Shown here: one piece after another, positions 28,933 through 37,516 of the stretch
Position numbering within the stretch: the stretch's first letter is position 1
Layout: each line of letters begins with the position of its first letter
NCBI GenBank assembly: GCA_963716925.1
Contig: CAVQUX010000010.1
Location: 1,426,001-1,490,000 of the forward strand
Origin: DAISKN01 sp963716925
Lineage (GTDB): Bacteria > Acidobacteriota > Vicinamibacteria > Marinacidobacterales > SMYC01
DNA length: 64,000 nucleotides
Direction: 5' to 3'
Made by a program: the position numbers and the translations under genes
Notes under the pieces: generated by a model
Told to the model about the DNA's origin: nothing
The model's database searches: none
The model's input: the letters and a program-made list of their open reading frames with translations, nothing else

Positions 28933-29966
28933 TCCTCCAGGATCACGACGTACCCCGTGAAGGTCGTGGGGCCGGCCCCGTAACCAGCGAGTACGCGTCC
29001 GTCAGGGGAGACCGCGTTGATGAATCCGGTATTGACCCAGCCCTCGAACGCGTCGGGGATGCCGTGCTCCCGGAGGTAGTCTTTCAGGTAATGGGGCTCA
29101 CCATCAATCCACAGGATCGATTCGCTCTCGAGCCCGAAGGAATGCGCCCCGCCAACGATACGACCGTCCTCGCTCGTCGAAAGCATGAGAACGATGTAGC
29201 CCGGGAGTCGCTGGCGGGGAGGCGGGTAGCAGGTGATCCCGCGTTCGCGCCGACGCACCCATCCGGCCTGTTCTCCGGGACTGCAATTTCCGCCCACGAT
29301 GATGGAGCCGTCGGAGTTGGCGCCGAACGCTTCACCCACGATGCCGTTAGGTCCCGTGAAAACCTCCTCCCTTCCGTCCACCCACATCGCGCCCTGACGG
29401 AAGCCGAAATCGTTCTCCTGCCAGCCGATGACCACCCGGCCGTCGCCGGAGACGTCGTTCGCGCGGGTCGACTGGCCGGGCACGATTGTTCCCAGGTCCA
29501 CCATTCCGGTCGACTCTTCCCATCGGAAGGCTCGTGCGATGCTGCACCCATCCCATCCGAGGCCCACGATGACTCGGCCGTCGTCGCTCGCGCCGTAAGG
29601 GCCGCTCAGCAGGCGATCGCAAGGGAGAGCGTTCGGATGGAACGAGCCGAGAAGGCGCCACTCTTTCCCGCCCAGCCAGATCGCTGCATTCTCCTTGCCG
29701 TTGGCGTCGAGGGCTTCTCCCACGATCGTGCGCCCGTCTCGGCTCACCGCGACAGCGGCCAGTCCGCCGATGCGGACCACACCGCTCGAGGGCATCCAGT
29801 AGAAGGCTTCGCCGCTGTAGGTCCCTCCCACGACGGTAAATCCGTTCGCTCCGAGATCAGAGGCGAGCGCCTCCGGCTCGAGCTCGATGAGGAGCGGCTC
29901 GTCCTCCGGGGCGGCCGCTTCCGCCACCATCAGAATCGAAAGCGTCAGGATCAGGCATCTCGACAT
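28929..29966 (-). CDS. HAF-repeat extracellular protein
   Basis: The 345 aa product has a signal peptide (LTLSILMVAEAAA) and about six repeats of the HAF type, each with a Ser-x-Asp-Gly-x-x-Ile/Val-Val-Gly core: VSRDGRTIVGEA, ASDDGRVIVGLG, VSGDGRVVIGWQ, NSDGSIIVGG, TSEDGRIVGGA and VSPDGRVLAGYG. Such repeats build a beta-propeller-like surface protein of unknown function. It heads a compact operon (HAF, OMP, DUF4136, VIT-like) with overlapping ends. Its start is 150-200 bp downstream of a copy of the CTCGTAGTTTTACGAG palindrome, oriented toward it. Confidence 0.85.
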   Translation of the reverse strand: MSRCLILTLSILMVAEAAAPEDEPLLIELEPEALASDLGANGFTVVGGTYSGEAFYWMPSSGVVRIGGLAAVAVSRDGRTIVGEALDANGKENAAIWLGGKEWRLLGSFHPNALPCDRLLSGPYGASDDGRVIVGLGWDGCSIARAFRWEESTGMVDLGTIVPGQSTRANDVSGDGRVVIGWQENDFGFRQGAMWVDGREEVFTGPNGIVGEAFGANSDGSIIVGGNCSPGEQAGWVRRRERGITCYPPPRQRLPGYIVLMLSTSEDGRIVGGAHSFGLESESILWIDGEPHYLKDYLREHGIPDAFEGWVNTGFINAVSPDGRVLAGYGAGPTTFTGYVVILEE

Positions 29967-30145
29967 GATCGACCAGCTATAGAAAATTCCATGCCACTCG
30001 AAGGGGCCGGAATCCCCGGGATTCGGGGATGCTCAGGAATCCGCGACCATCGGGATGCGCTCGAAGACCCACCCAGGTAGGGTCGAATCCCCCAAGTGCG
30101 ACAAATCTCACGAATGGAGACTATCGGACGGGTGGGAGCGCTGGA

Positions 30146-30163
30146 ACTCGTAAAACTACGAGG
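30146..30163 (-). promoter_or_regulatory. Palindromic operator element, copy a
   Basis: On the minus strand the sequence is CCTCGTAGTTTTACGAGT: perfect 6-bp arms CTCGTA/TACGAG around GTTT. Sixteen bases further on the same strand lies GTCCGATAGTCTC (30117-30129), and 21 bases to the other side GTAGATTCT (about 30174-30182); both flanks recur at the other copies. It is oriented toward the HAF-repeat operon (start 29966). See copies at 45285, 47777, 57428 and 58620. Confidence 0.7.
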
Positions 30164-30192
30164 TCGCGGTGGGAGAATCTACGGTGGAGCCG

Positions 30193-30696
30193 TCAGTTTA
30201 ACTTCGAGAGCTCTCGCCCGTGCCGGGTGACCCGGTTGGCCAATGCCCGTGCCACTGCATGGGGAAGCGCAATCAGCACTGGACCCACGACCAGCGCCGC
30301 GCCAGGGTGTGAGACGCCGAGGATGAGCCACTGACAGACGGAATCGATCAGGATGCCCATCAGCAGAAGGTTGGCGACGGTCTCGACGGAGCTGCGGATG
30401 AGGGCGGCTCGGGATTGGCCTCCGAACAAAAGCGCCGACAGATAGGGCCGCCTTCCCGCCTTCGCGTCGGACCGCCCCGCACCGATACCGAGCGCAACCG
30501 CGATCGCCGGCTGCAGGATGAAGCGAAACCGACCCGGTCCCGCGAGCCTCTTGGGTATGTCCTCGAGAAACTGCCGGGAAAAAAGGTAGAGGCCTCCGCG
30601 CTCGTACGCATCGCGCAACGCTCCCGGGAGCGACAGCGCGAGGACGAGCAGGGTCAGTACGGCGAGGACGAGCGTCAGCCGCCGCCCGGACCTCAC
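30193..30696 (-). CDS. Hypothetical inner membrane protein
   Basis: The 167 aa product begins with an N-terminal helix (LTLVLAVLTLLVLALSL), then an amphipathic segment, then helices near 60-75, 105-125 and 130-150 (ETVANLLLMGILIDSVCQW, PGAALVVGPVLIALPHAVA). I do not recognise the family. The start is GTG, overlapping the DUF2254 stop as GTGA, so it is translationally coupled to that gene and probably works with it in the inner membrane. It ends only about 10 bp from the conserved flank of palindrome copy a. Confidence 0.72.
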   Translation of the reverse strand: MRSGRRLTLVLAVLTLLVLALSLPGALRDAYERGGLYLFSRQFLEDIPKRLAGPGRFRFILQPAIAVALGIGAGRSDAKAGRRPYLSALLFGGQSRAALIRSSVETVANLLLMGILIDSVCQWLILGVSHPGAALVVGPVLIALPHAVARALANRVTRHGRELSKLN

Positions 30697-31979
30697 TCGG
30701 ATCCACGCTCCCGCGCGAGGCCGAGTCCCTGTCGGTCCTCCTCGAGCGCGTCCTTCCGGTCGTCCGCGTCCTCGAAGCTTCGGCGAATGCCCTTGTCGAC
30801 ACGTTCAAGGTAATTCTGGAGCGCCGCCCGCCGTTCGGGCGGGACGTGCTCCATCAGATCCTGCAACAGCGCCCGCATCCGGCGCATCACCTGGATGGAG
30901 CTCGCCCCGTAGAAACGAATCTCGTCGAAAGCGAGCACCAGGAAGTCCTCCCAGGAGGGAACGGGGAACACCAGGCGGACCTTCCCCTGGGCATCGCGGG
31001 AACGTCCGGCCGCGAGGTTCCGGCGGCCGAGTCGTATCAGGAGATCCTCGACCTGGTCGAGAGCCTGGACGGCGGTCGTCGGGTCGTTGATCGCGGGCGA
31101 GAGCGCTTTGATCGCGACGTCGACGAGGAGGCGAATCGCGTATTTGGGATCCTGCTCGAACGTGCGCTCCGCCCCCAGTTTGACGCGCCGGCGCAGGGCC
31201 CGCTCTGGGAGACGCCCCGCGCCGCCGTGGACGCGCAGGACCGGCATGCCCTCGACGACGGTATCGCCGACCGCGCGAGCCATCGCGACCACCACCTCCC
31301 GGCGCGCGGCGAGCGCGACTAGGCGACGGACGTCGAGCGCCTGGAGCACCGCGGGTCCCCCCCGGTGCACGAGAACCTGGGTGACGGGTGGCAGTTCCTC
31401 GTTGCCGGTCGCTTGCTCGGTCTGCCGAACCTCGAGGAGGTCGTAGTTCCGCTCGATCACCGCGCGCCCGTGGTCGCCGGCGTACGCGAGGACGCGCGAG
31501 ATCTGGAGCATGCCGAGCCGCTCCACCAGCATGACGAAGAACACCACGCTCACCACCATCAGGACGATGGCCACCCAGACGGTGAGAAGCGGCACCCGTC
31601 CGTTTCCGCCTCGGTCCACCCATGCCAGCGCCCCCAGCGCATAGATGAAAGTGGCGGTGAAGATGCCGAGCGAGTGGTTCATGATCGCGGAGCCGGCGAG
31701 CCAGGAAACCAGACGTGGCGAGTACGCGGTCGCGCCGAACTGGACCATCACGAAGGCCAGCGAGAAGACGAGGCCGGTGAGCGGCATCATCCCCGACGCG
31801 ATGGCGGAAAGCACTGCCATGGCGGCGGAAGCGCCGGCCTCCGACGTGAGCTCCGGAAGATAGCGGCCCTCGAGGCGCGGGATGGCCATCGCGAGGACAA
31901 TCGCGCCGGCGGTATAGAGAAGCGGTGTCCCGAACGAGCCCAGGGCCCGGGTGGTTCTCGCGTCGAACGTTCCGCCCAC
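30693..31979 (-). CDS. DUF2254 family membrane protein
   Basis: The 428 aa product shows the DUF2254 (PF10011) layout. There are four N-terminal helices (LLYTAGAIVLAMAIPRLE, ASAAMAVLSAIASGMMPL, SLAFVMVQFGATAYSPRL, LLTVWVAIVLMVVSV) with the family signature QFGATAYSPRLVSWL. A large soluble C-terminal domain follows, with DPKYAIRLLVDVAIKALSPAINDPTTAVQALDQ, which is the most conserved segment of the family. A charged tail follows. Function is unknown. The start is GTG at 31979 (no better ATG). It is coupled to the small membrane protein downstream. Confidence 0.92.
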   Translation of the reverse strand: MGGTFDARTTRALGSFGTPLLYTAGAIVLAMAIPRLEGRYLPELTSEAGASAAMAVLSAIASGMMPLTGLVFSLAFVMVQFGATAYSPRLVSWLAGSAIMNHSLGIFTATFIYALGALAWVDRGGNGRVPLLTVWVAIVLMVVSVVFFVMLVERLGMLQISRVLAYAGDHGRAVIERNYDLLEVRQTEQATGNEELPPVTQVLVHRGGPAVLQALDVRRLVALAARREVVVAMARAVGDTVVEGMPVLRVHGGAGRLPERALRRRVKLGAERTFEQDPKYAIRLLVDVAIKALSPAINDPTTAVQALDQVEDLLIRLGRRNLAAGRSRDAQGKVRLVFPVPSWEDFLVLAFDEIRFYGASSIQVMRRMRALLQDLMEHVPPERRAALQNYLERVDKGIRRSFEDADDRKDALEEDRQGLGLARERGSE

Positions 31980-32083
31980 TTGACCGCTCTCCCTTCCGAA
32001 GCGGTGAAGAGCCTAAGCGGCGCGGGAACGAAAGGCAACCATTTCGGCCCTCTCGCGATACCGACCGAGTTACGGCAAGCTCA

Positions 32084-32246
32084 CTACGGGACCAGCTTCT
32101 TGTAGTCGCTGTTCTCGATCCGCACTTCGATCTTGTCCCCGGGAATCGACAGCACGGTCTCGGCGGCGTAGTGGGTGCCATCCGGAAGCGAGTGGAAATT
32201 CACGGTCATCGTCACCTTCTGGTCCGGTTTCTCGAGGTAGCAGGTC
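32084..32246 (-). pseudogene. C-terminal remnant of a paralogue of the DUF3300-fusion N-domain
   Basis: Only the last 50 or so codons of a gene remain: YLEKPDQKVTMTVNFHSL, then AAETVLSIPGDKIEVRIENS and a stop. They match, almost position for position, the end of the N-terminal domain encoded at 33330-33450 (SYLESEKEPVTLEVTF, VVLSVPEQKIQVVVQNSNY). Upstream codons in the same frame do not continue the similarity. This shows that the N-domain also exists, or existed, as a stand-alone protein ending at this point. The remnant points away from the intact gene. Confidence 0.55.
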
Positions 32247-32761
32247 CACGGCGATCTGGGCCAGAACTCCTGCAATGCGGATAGCGCGATGCCCCAGCGT
32301 GTGCGTGGAATTCCCCGAATGCGACGAGTCTTCCGCCGCGCCGGGTGTCCTGTTCCTTCTGATTCGCGAACTCCGTTGAAAGCCGCGACGCAGTTTGGGA
32401 AGCGCCAGTGAATCGGGCCAGACCGAAACGTTCTCGATTCGTTCTGGCATGAATCGAGTCTTCCCCCCGGCTTGATCGTCGGATCTTGCCGGCACGGGAT
32501 CGACGCGGGCGAGCTGCTGGAGGTCTTCAGGGCCAGAAGTGGGGATCCCAGGGGCGCTCCAGGGGCACCGGCGCTCGGAAGCCTTCGCCGCATCTGCTAT
32601 CGTGCTCTCGGGTGCTCACGAAGTCCGCTTCGAGATTACCTGTCGACAAGGAAGGGATGGACCTGGTGGAGCGGTCGCGCGGTTTGCGCGGGGACAGAGG
32701 AGAAGTTATGAAGAAGGGGCCCACTAGCGCGCCCTGTGAGGGAGAAGGGGGAAAGTGCCCA
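32247..32761. other. Intergenic stretch upstream of the DUF3300-fusion gene
   Basis: This 515 bp region contains no recognisable gene. It should hold the promoter of the DUF3300-DUF2950 operon. A possible earlier in-frame ATG (32708) precedes the preferred start at 32762, which has GGAGAAGGGGGAAAG upstream. No terminator or repeat stands out. Confidence 0.4.
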
Positions 32762-34632
32762 ATGAGACTCAGACGCCTTCGCTCGAGGAACTTCGTCCTG
32801 CCGCTCCTGGTCGGTGCTCAACTTCCCGCCCGGGCTTTTCGCCCAACAGGACAAGGTCGCCGCCTTCAAGCAGTCGCTGGAAGCCAACGCGAAACAGCAG
32901 AAGCAGTACAAGTGGGTCGAGACGACCGTCATCAGCATGAAAGGGGAAGAGAAGTCCCGCGTCCAGAAGCAGTGCTTCTACGGGCCTGACGGGAAAATCC
33001 AGAAACAGCAGCTGACCGCGCCGCCCGAACCGGCGGAGGCGCCGGGCGGCATGAAGGGCAAGATCGCCGCGAAGAAGAAGGCGGAGATCACGGAAGCCAT
33101 GAAGCAGGCGGCGGCGCTGGTGCAGTCGTACGTGCCGCCGGACCCGCAGCGGATCCAGGCGACGAAGGCCGCGGGCAATCTCGCGGTCGTCCCGACGGGC
33201 CCGGATTCGATCCGCCTGGACCTTCGCAGCTACGCGAAGAGCGGCGACACATTGAGCCTGGGCCTGGACACCGCGCGCAACGCGATCCAGACGGTGAGCG
33301 TGAAGTCCTACCTCGAATCCGAGAAGGAGCCGGTCACGCTCGAGGTGACGTTCGCCCGGCTGCGCGAAGGGCTCTCCTATCCCGGGCAACGTCGTGCTCA
33401 GCGTGCCGGAGCAGAAGATCCAGGTGGTGGTCCAGAACTCCAATTACGTGCGAGTGACACCGGTGGCGACGACGGCGGCCAAGCCGGAGCCGCGGTCGCG
33501 CCCGCCTCGACGGGCGCGGCTTCGACGACCGCCATCGACACCCTGACCGCACCCATCGCGCTCTACCCGGATGCCCTGATCGCCCAGATCCTGGCGGCCT
33601 CGACCGACTTCGCGGCCCTCCAGAAGGTCTCCGATTGGATGGGCCAGAACGCGAGCCTCAAGGGAAGCGAGCTCCAGGACGCCGCCGCGAAGGCGGGCTT
33701 CGCTCCCTGCTACATCGCACTCGCGCCTTTTCCCCAGGTGGTCAAGATGATGGTCGAGAAGCCCGACTGGACGAAGGAGCTCGGCAAGGCCTACGCCACC
33801 GATCAGAAAGCCGTGCTCGATTCGATCCAGCGCCTGCGGGCGCAGGCGCAGGCGCTCGGGAACCTCGAAGACCACGCCGCAGCAGGAAGTCGTGACGGAG
33901 ACGACGTCCACCGGGGAGCAGGTCATCTCGGTCTACCCCACGAACCCCCAGGTGATCTACGTCCCCGTCTACCACACGGAGACCGTCTACGTGCAGCAGG
34001 CCCCCCCTCCATCCAGCTCATCCTCATCCTCGGACGCGGCCGCGGCGGCGCTGGTCGGCTTCACCGTGGGGATCATCATCGGGTCGGCGTCCAACGACTA
34101 CTACTACGGGCCGTACGGATACCGCGGCGGGTACTACCAGGCGTACGAAGAGGCGTGGGACCGCCGGGAGGACTACTACGAGGATCGGCAGGACTTCTAC
34201 GAGGATCGGCAGGACTACGCGGAGGATCGCCGCGAGAACGCTCAGGAGTACCAGGGCGAGCGGCAGGAGCAGCGCCAATCAACGTCGCAGGAGAGTCAGG
34301 CGCAGCGCCAGTCAGCAGCGCAGGAGAATCAGGCGCAGCGCCAGTCCACGGCGCAGTCGAGTCAGGAGACCCGTCAGACGAGCGGAGCCACGAGCGAAAC
34401 CGCGCAGGCCAACCAGGCATCGCGGCAGTCCACGGCGCAGTCGAGTCAGGCGAACCGTCAGTCCACGGCCCAGGCGAATCAGACGAGCCGTCAGAGCACC
34501 GCCTACTCGAACGGCGGAAGCGCGCGGGCCGAGAGTGCCAGGGGGGCTTCGAGCCGCGCCGGGCGTGGTGGCGCCGGCGCGTCGCCGGTAGGCCGCCGCG
34601 ATAGGCGACGATGGAAGGGAGAACTCACATGA
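32762..34632 (+). CDS. Secreted DUF3300 protein with an extra N-terminal domain, four frame breaks
   Basis: The reconstructed product is about 622 aa: a signal (NFVLPLLV, then LNFPPGLFAQQ), a 200-residue N-domain (YKWVETTVISMKGEEKSRVQ, YVPPDPQRIQATKAAGN, VVLSVPEQKIQVVVQNSNY), an Ala/Thr/Pro linker, and DUF3300 (PF11737) with TLTAPIALYPDALIAQIL, SDWMGQNASLKGSELQDAA and PTNPQVIYVPVYHTETVYV. A helix (AAAALVGFTVGIIIGSAS) and a long Gln/Ser/Arg-rich repeat tail follow. Breaks lie near 32812, 33385 and 33880 (one extra base each) and about 33490 (one missing). Between the N-domain and DUF3300 there is no start codon or signal, so I read this as a real fusion. The stop overlaps the DUF2950 start (ATGA). 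Confidence 0.8.
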
Positions 34633-35573
34633 GACGTCCCGATTACCGGATCCTGACCTCGGTGCTGGGCGTGATGTCGCTGCTGCTGCCAGCGTGCACC
34701 GAGCCGCCCGCCGTGAAGCGTTTCGCCACTCCGGACGATGCCGCCAAGGCCGTGTTGAACGCGTTCCAGACGAACGACATCGCGGAGATGAAGGCGATCT
34801 TCGGCGCCGACGCCGAGAAGGACCTCTCCTCGGGCGACCCGGTTGCCGATCGGCACGACCGCGAGACGATCGCGCTCGCCATGGGGCAGTCCTGGCGATG
34901 GGACCCGCTCGGAGACGACCGGAAGGAGCTCGTCGTCGGCGACGAGGAGTGGCCTTTCCCCATCCCCCTGGTGAACGTCCGCGGCGGGTGGTACTTCGAC
35001 ACGGACGCCGGACGGGAGGAGATCCTGTCGCGCCGCATCGGCCGCAACGAGCTCCGAGCGATCGACCTGTGCCTGGCCTACGTGTGGGCGCAGGAGGAGT
35101 ACGCGAAACAGCCGCGCGACGGCAAGCTGGCCGGCCTGTATGCGCAGCGGTTCCGGAGCACTCCGGGACGGCAGGATGGCCTGTACTGGGAGACAGGCCC
35201 CGAGGAGAGAGAGAGCCCGTTCGGCGATCTCGTGGCTCGGGCGGAGGCGGAGGGTTACGACGTGGACAAGCGCTCGTCGGAGCCGTTCGCGGGGTACCAC
35301 TTCCGCATCCTGACCGCCCAGGGGCCCGCCGCGAAGGGCGGAGCCAGGAGCTACATCGTCGATGGCGAGATGTCCGGAGGGTTCGGCCTCATCGCCTATC
35401 CCGCCGAGTACGACCGTGGCGGCATCATGACCTTCATCGTGAACCAGGACGGTGTCGTCTATCAGAAGGACCTGGGCGAGGACACCATCAAGGTGGCTTC
35501 AGAACTGAATGTCTATGACCCCGACAGTACCTGGGCCGAAGTGAAGGAGCCGTCGCCGACGGCGAGGCAGTGA
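34629..35573 (+). CDS. DUF2950 family lipoprotein
   Basis: The 314 aa product begins with a lipobox (LLLPACTEPP) and carries the DUF2950 (PF11453) features. They are RFATPDDAAKAVLNAF, then WYFDTDAGREEILSRRIGRNEL, AIDLCLAYVWAQEEYA, and GYHFRILTAQGPAAKGGARSY followed by GFGLIAYPAEYDRGGIMTF. DUF2950 and DUF3300 genes are found side by side in many Gram-negative genomes, and here the ATG overlaps the DUF3300 stop (ATGA), so they are translationally coupled. Both are expected in the periplasm or outer membrane; the joint function is unknown. Confidence 0.93.
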   Translation: MRRPDYRILTSVLGVMSLLLPACTEPPAVKRFATPDDAAKAVLNAFQTNDIAEMKAIFGADAEKDLSSGDPVADRHDRETIALAMGQSWRWDPLGDDRKELVVGDEEWPFPIPLVNVRGGWYFDTDAGREEILSRRIGRNELRAIDLCLAYVWAQEEYAKQPRDGKLAGLYAQRFRSTPGRQDGLYWETGPEERESPFGDLVARAEAEGYDVDKRSSEPFAGYHFRILTAQGPAAKGGARSYIVDGEMSGGFGLIAYPAEYDRGGIMTFIVNQDGVVYQKDLGEDTIKVASELNVYDPDSTWAEVKEPSPTARQ

Positions 35574-35650
35574 ACGGGACGTCAGGCGTGACAGCGGTCC
35601 GGAGACGCTGTCTCTCGGCGACCTGATGGTGTCTTGAAGGAAGCGAGACT

Positions 35651-36699
35651 ATGAAAGCGATCACTGTCGAGCCCAAGAAGCCCGGAACGGCGCGGTTCGA
35701 AGACGTTCCGGAGCCGGAGGCGCGCGAGGGCTCAGTCCTGGTGGAAGCCGTTGCCGTCGGCGTCTGCGGGACGGACGTCGAGATCGTGGAGGGCAAGTAC
35801 GGCTGGGCGCCCCCGGGAACAGACGCGCCTCGTGCTCGGCCACGAGTCCCTCGGCCGCGTGGTGGACCCGGGCCCGAGCAGCGGATTGAAGAAGGGCGAT
35901 CTCGTGGTCGGCATCGTTCGCCGCCCCGATCCGGTTCCCTGCCCGAACTGCGCCGTCGGCGAGTGGGACATGTGCCGGAACGGCCGCTACACCGAGCGGG
36001 GGATCAAGGAGATCCACGGCTTCATGTCCGAGCGCTGGCGCATCGAGCCCGAGTACGCGATGAAGGTGGACCCGTCCCTGGGAATTCTCGGCGTGCTTCT
36101 CGAGCCGATGACGGTGATCGTGAAGGCGCTGGAGCAGGTCGTCGCGGTAGGCCAGCGCTCCTTCTGGGAACCGAAGACGGTGCTCGTGACCGGCGCTGGT
36201 CCGATCGGTCTCCTCGCGGCTTGCGGAGCGCGCCTGGGCGGGAAGGAGGTCCACGTCCTCGATCGGGTCGAGACGGGATTGAAGCCGGATCTCGTTCGCG
36301 CTCTCGGCGCGACATATCACTCCGGGAGCGTCCAGGACCTCGGGTTCGAGCCGGACGTCATCGTCGAGTGCACTGGGCGTCGGATCGGTGATCGCGGACT
36401 CGGTCCAGAAGCTCGGCGCGGGCGGCATCCTCTGTCTCACCGGAGTCGGAGCCGGCGGAGTCGTCAGCCGGGCGGTGGGCGACATCGCGGCGGCGGTGGT
36501 CCTGAAGAACAACGCGTTCGTCGGAAGCGTGAACGCGAACAAGCGTCATTGGTACAAGGCTTCCCAGGCCCTGGCCCGGGTGGACCGGGCGTGGCTCGCC
36601 CGCCTGATCACGCGCCGCGAGAAGCCGGAGAACTTCCGAGAGGCCCTGGAGCGAAGACCCGACGACGTCAAGGTCGTCGTCCAGTTCTCCGACGTATGA
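35651..36699 (+). CDS. Glucose 1-dehydrogenase-like zinc MDR enzyme, two frame breaks
   Basis: The reconstructed 348 aa product starts MKAITVEPKKPGTARFEDV and has the zinc MDR plan. It shows VGVCGTDVEIVEGKYG (catalytic zinc Cys), LGHESLGRV with GHE, the structural-type cysteine cluster PCPNCAVGEWDMCRNG, and TVLVTGAGPIGLLAA for the nucleotide fold. This is the pattern of archaeal-type glucose dehydrogenases, which make gluconolactone from glucose with NAD(P). Breaks near 35826 and 36376 are each one extra base. It overlaps the MIP channel gene (ATGA at 36696) and heads the sugar module through 42286. A stub of a second copy lies at 41798. Confidence 0.85.
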
Positions 36700-37497
36700 C
36701 AGGTGAATCGAACGGCCGGTCCATCCCCTGGGCGCTCTTCCTCTCGGAGCTCATCGGGACGGCAATACTTCTGCTGGTCGGACTCTCTCTCGTCATCCTG
36801 ATGTTCGGTACCGGCACCCCGATGGCGCGCTGGATCCCGAGCGAGGAGCTGAGACGGCCGATCACCGGTTTTCTCTTCGGTACGGTGGGGGCCTCGATTG
36901 CGCTCTCTCCCGTCGGGAAGGTGAGCGGAGCGCACATCAACCCGGCCGTCACGCTCGCGTTCCGGGTACTGGGCAAGATCGACCTGCCGACCGCCCTCGG
37001 GTACATGGTCGCCCAGTTGATCGGCGCGGTTCTGGGGTCGCTGCCTCTTCTCCTCTGGGGAGCGATGGGGCGAAAGCGTGTCCTTCGGAGCGACCTTTCC
37101 TGGTCCGGGCATCGCCACCTCGACGGCAATGCTCGGCGAAGCGATTACGACCTCTACGATGATCGCTCTGCTTGCCGTCTTTCTGGGTTTCCGGAAGATC
37201 CGTCGTTTCACGCCGGGGCTTTTCCCTCCTCTCTACTCGATCATGGTGTGGGCTGAAGCGCCGATCTCGGGCACCAGCACGAACCCCGCACGGACCCTCG
37301 GACCGGCGGTCATCTCCGGGCAATGGCAGGACTGGTGGATCTACTGGGTCGGGCCAATGGCGGGAATGCTCGTGGCTGTCGTAGCCTGCAGCTTCCTCGC
37401 AAAGCGCATCGAGGTCGCCAAGCTGTACCACTTCGATACCGACAAAGACCGTCTGTTTCGCCGCATGGCGCAGGCAAGTGCGACGAGACGGCAATGA
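36696..37497 (+). CDS. MIP family channel (aquaporin/glycerol facilitator), one frame break
   Basis: The reconstructed product is 266 aa with six helices and both pore motifs: SGAHINPAVTL in the first half and GTSTNPARTLGPAVISG in the second. The frame breaks near 37077 in GRKRV, and removing one base gives VSFGATFPGPGIA. N-terminal ELIGTAILLLVGLSLVI is typical. Whether it passes water only or glycerol and small polyols cannot be settled by eye; the second NPA is followed by R as usual. It lies between gdh (ATGA overlap) and the GH63-type gene (19 bp), so it probably serves the same sugar or polyol pathway. Confidence 0.88.
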
Positions 37498-37516
37498 AAC
37501 GAAACAGGAAAAGACA

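Noticed and set aside
34261..34500. Gln/Ser repeat DNA in the DUF3300 tail as a CRISPR-like or tandem-repeat array
   Set aside because: The repeats are imperfect, in frame and follow codon structure; they encode a low-complexity protein tail.
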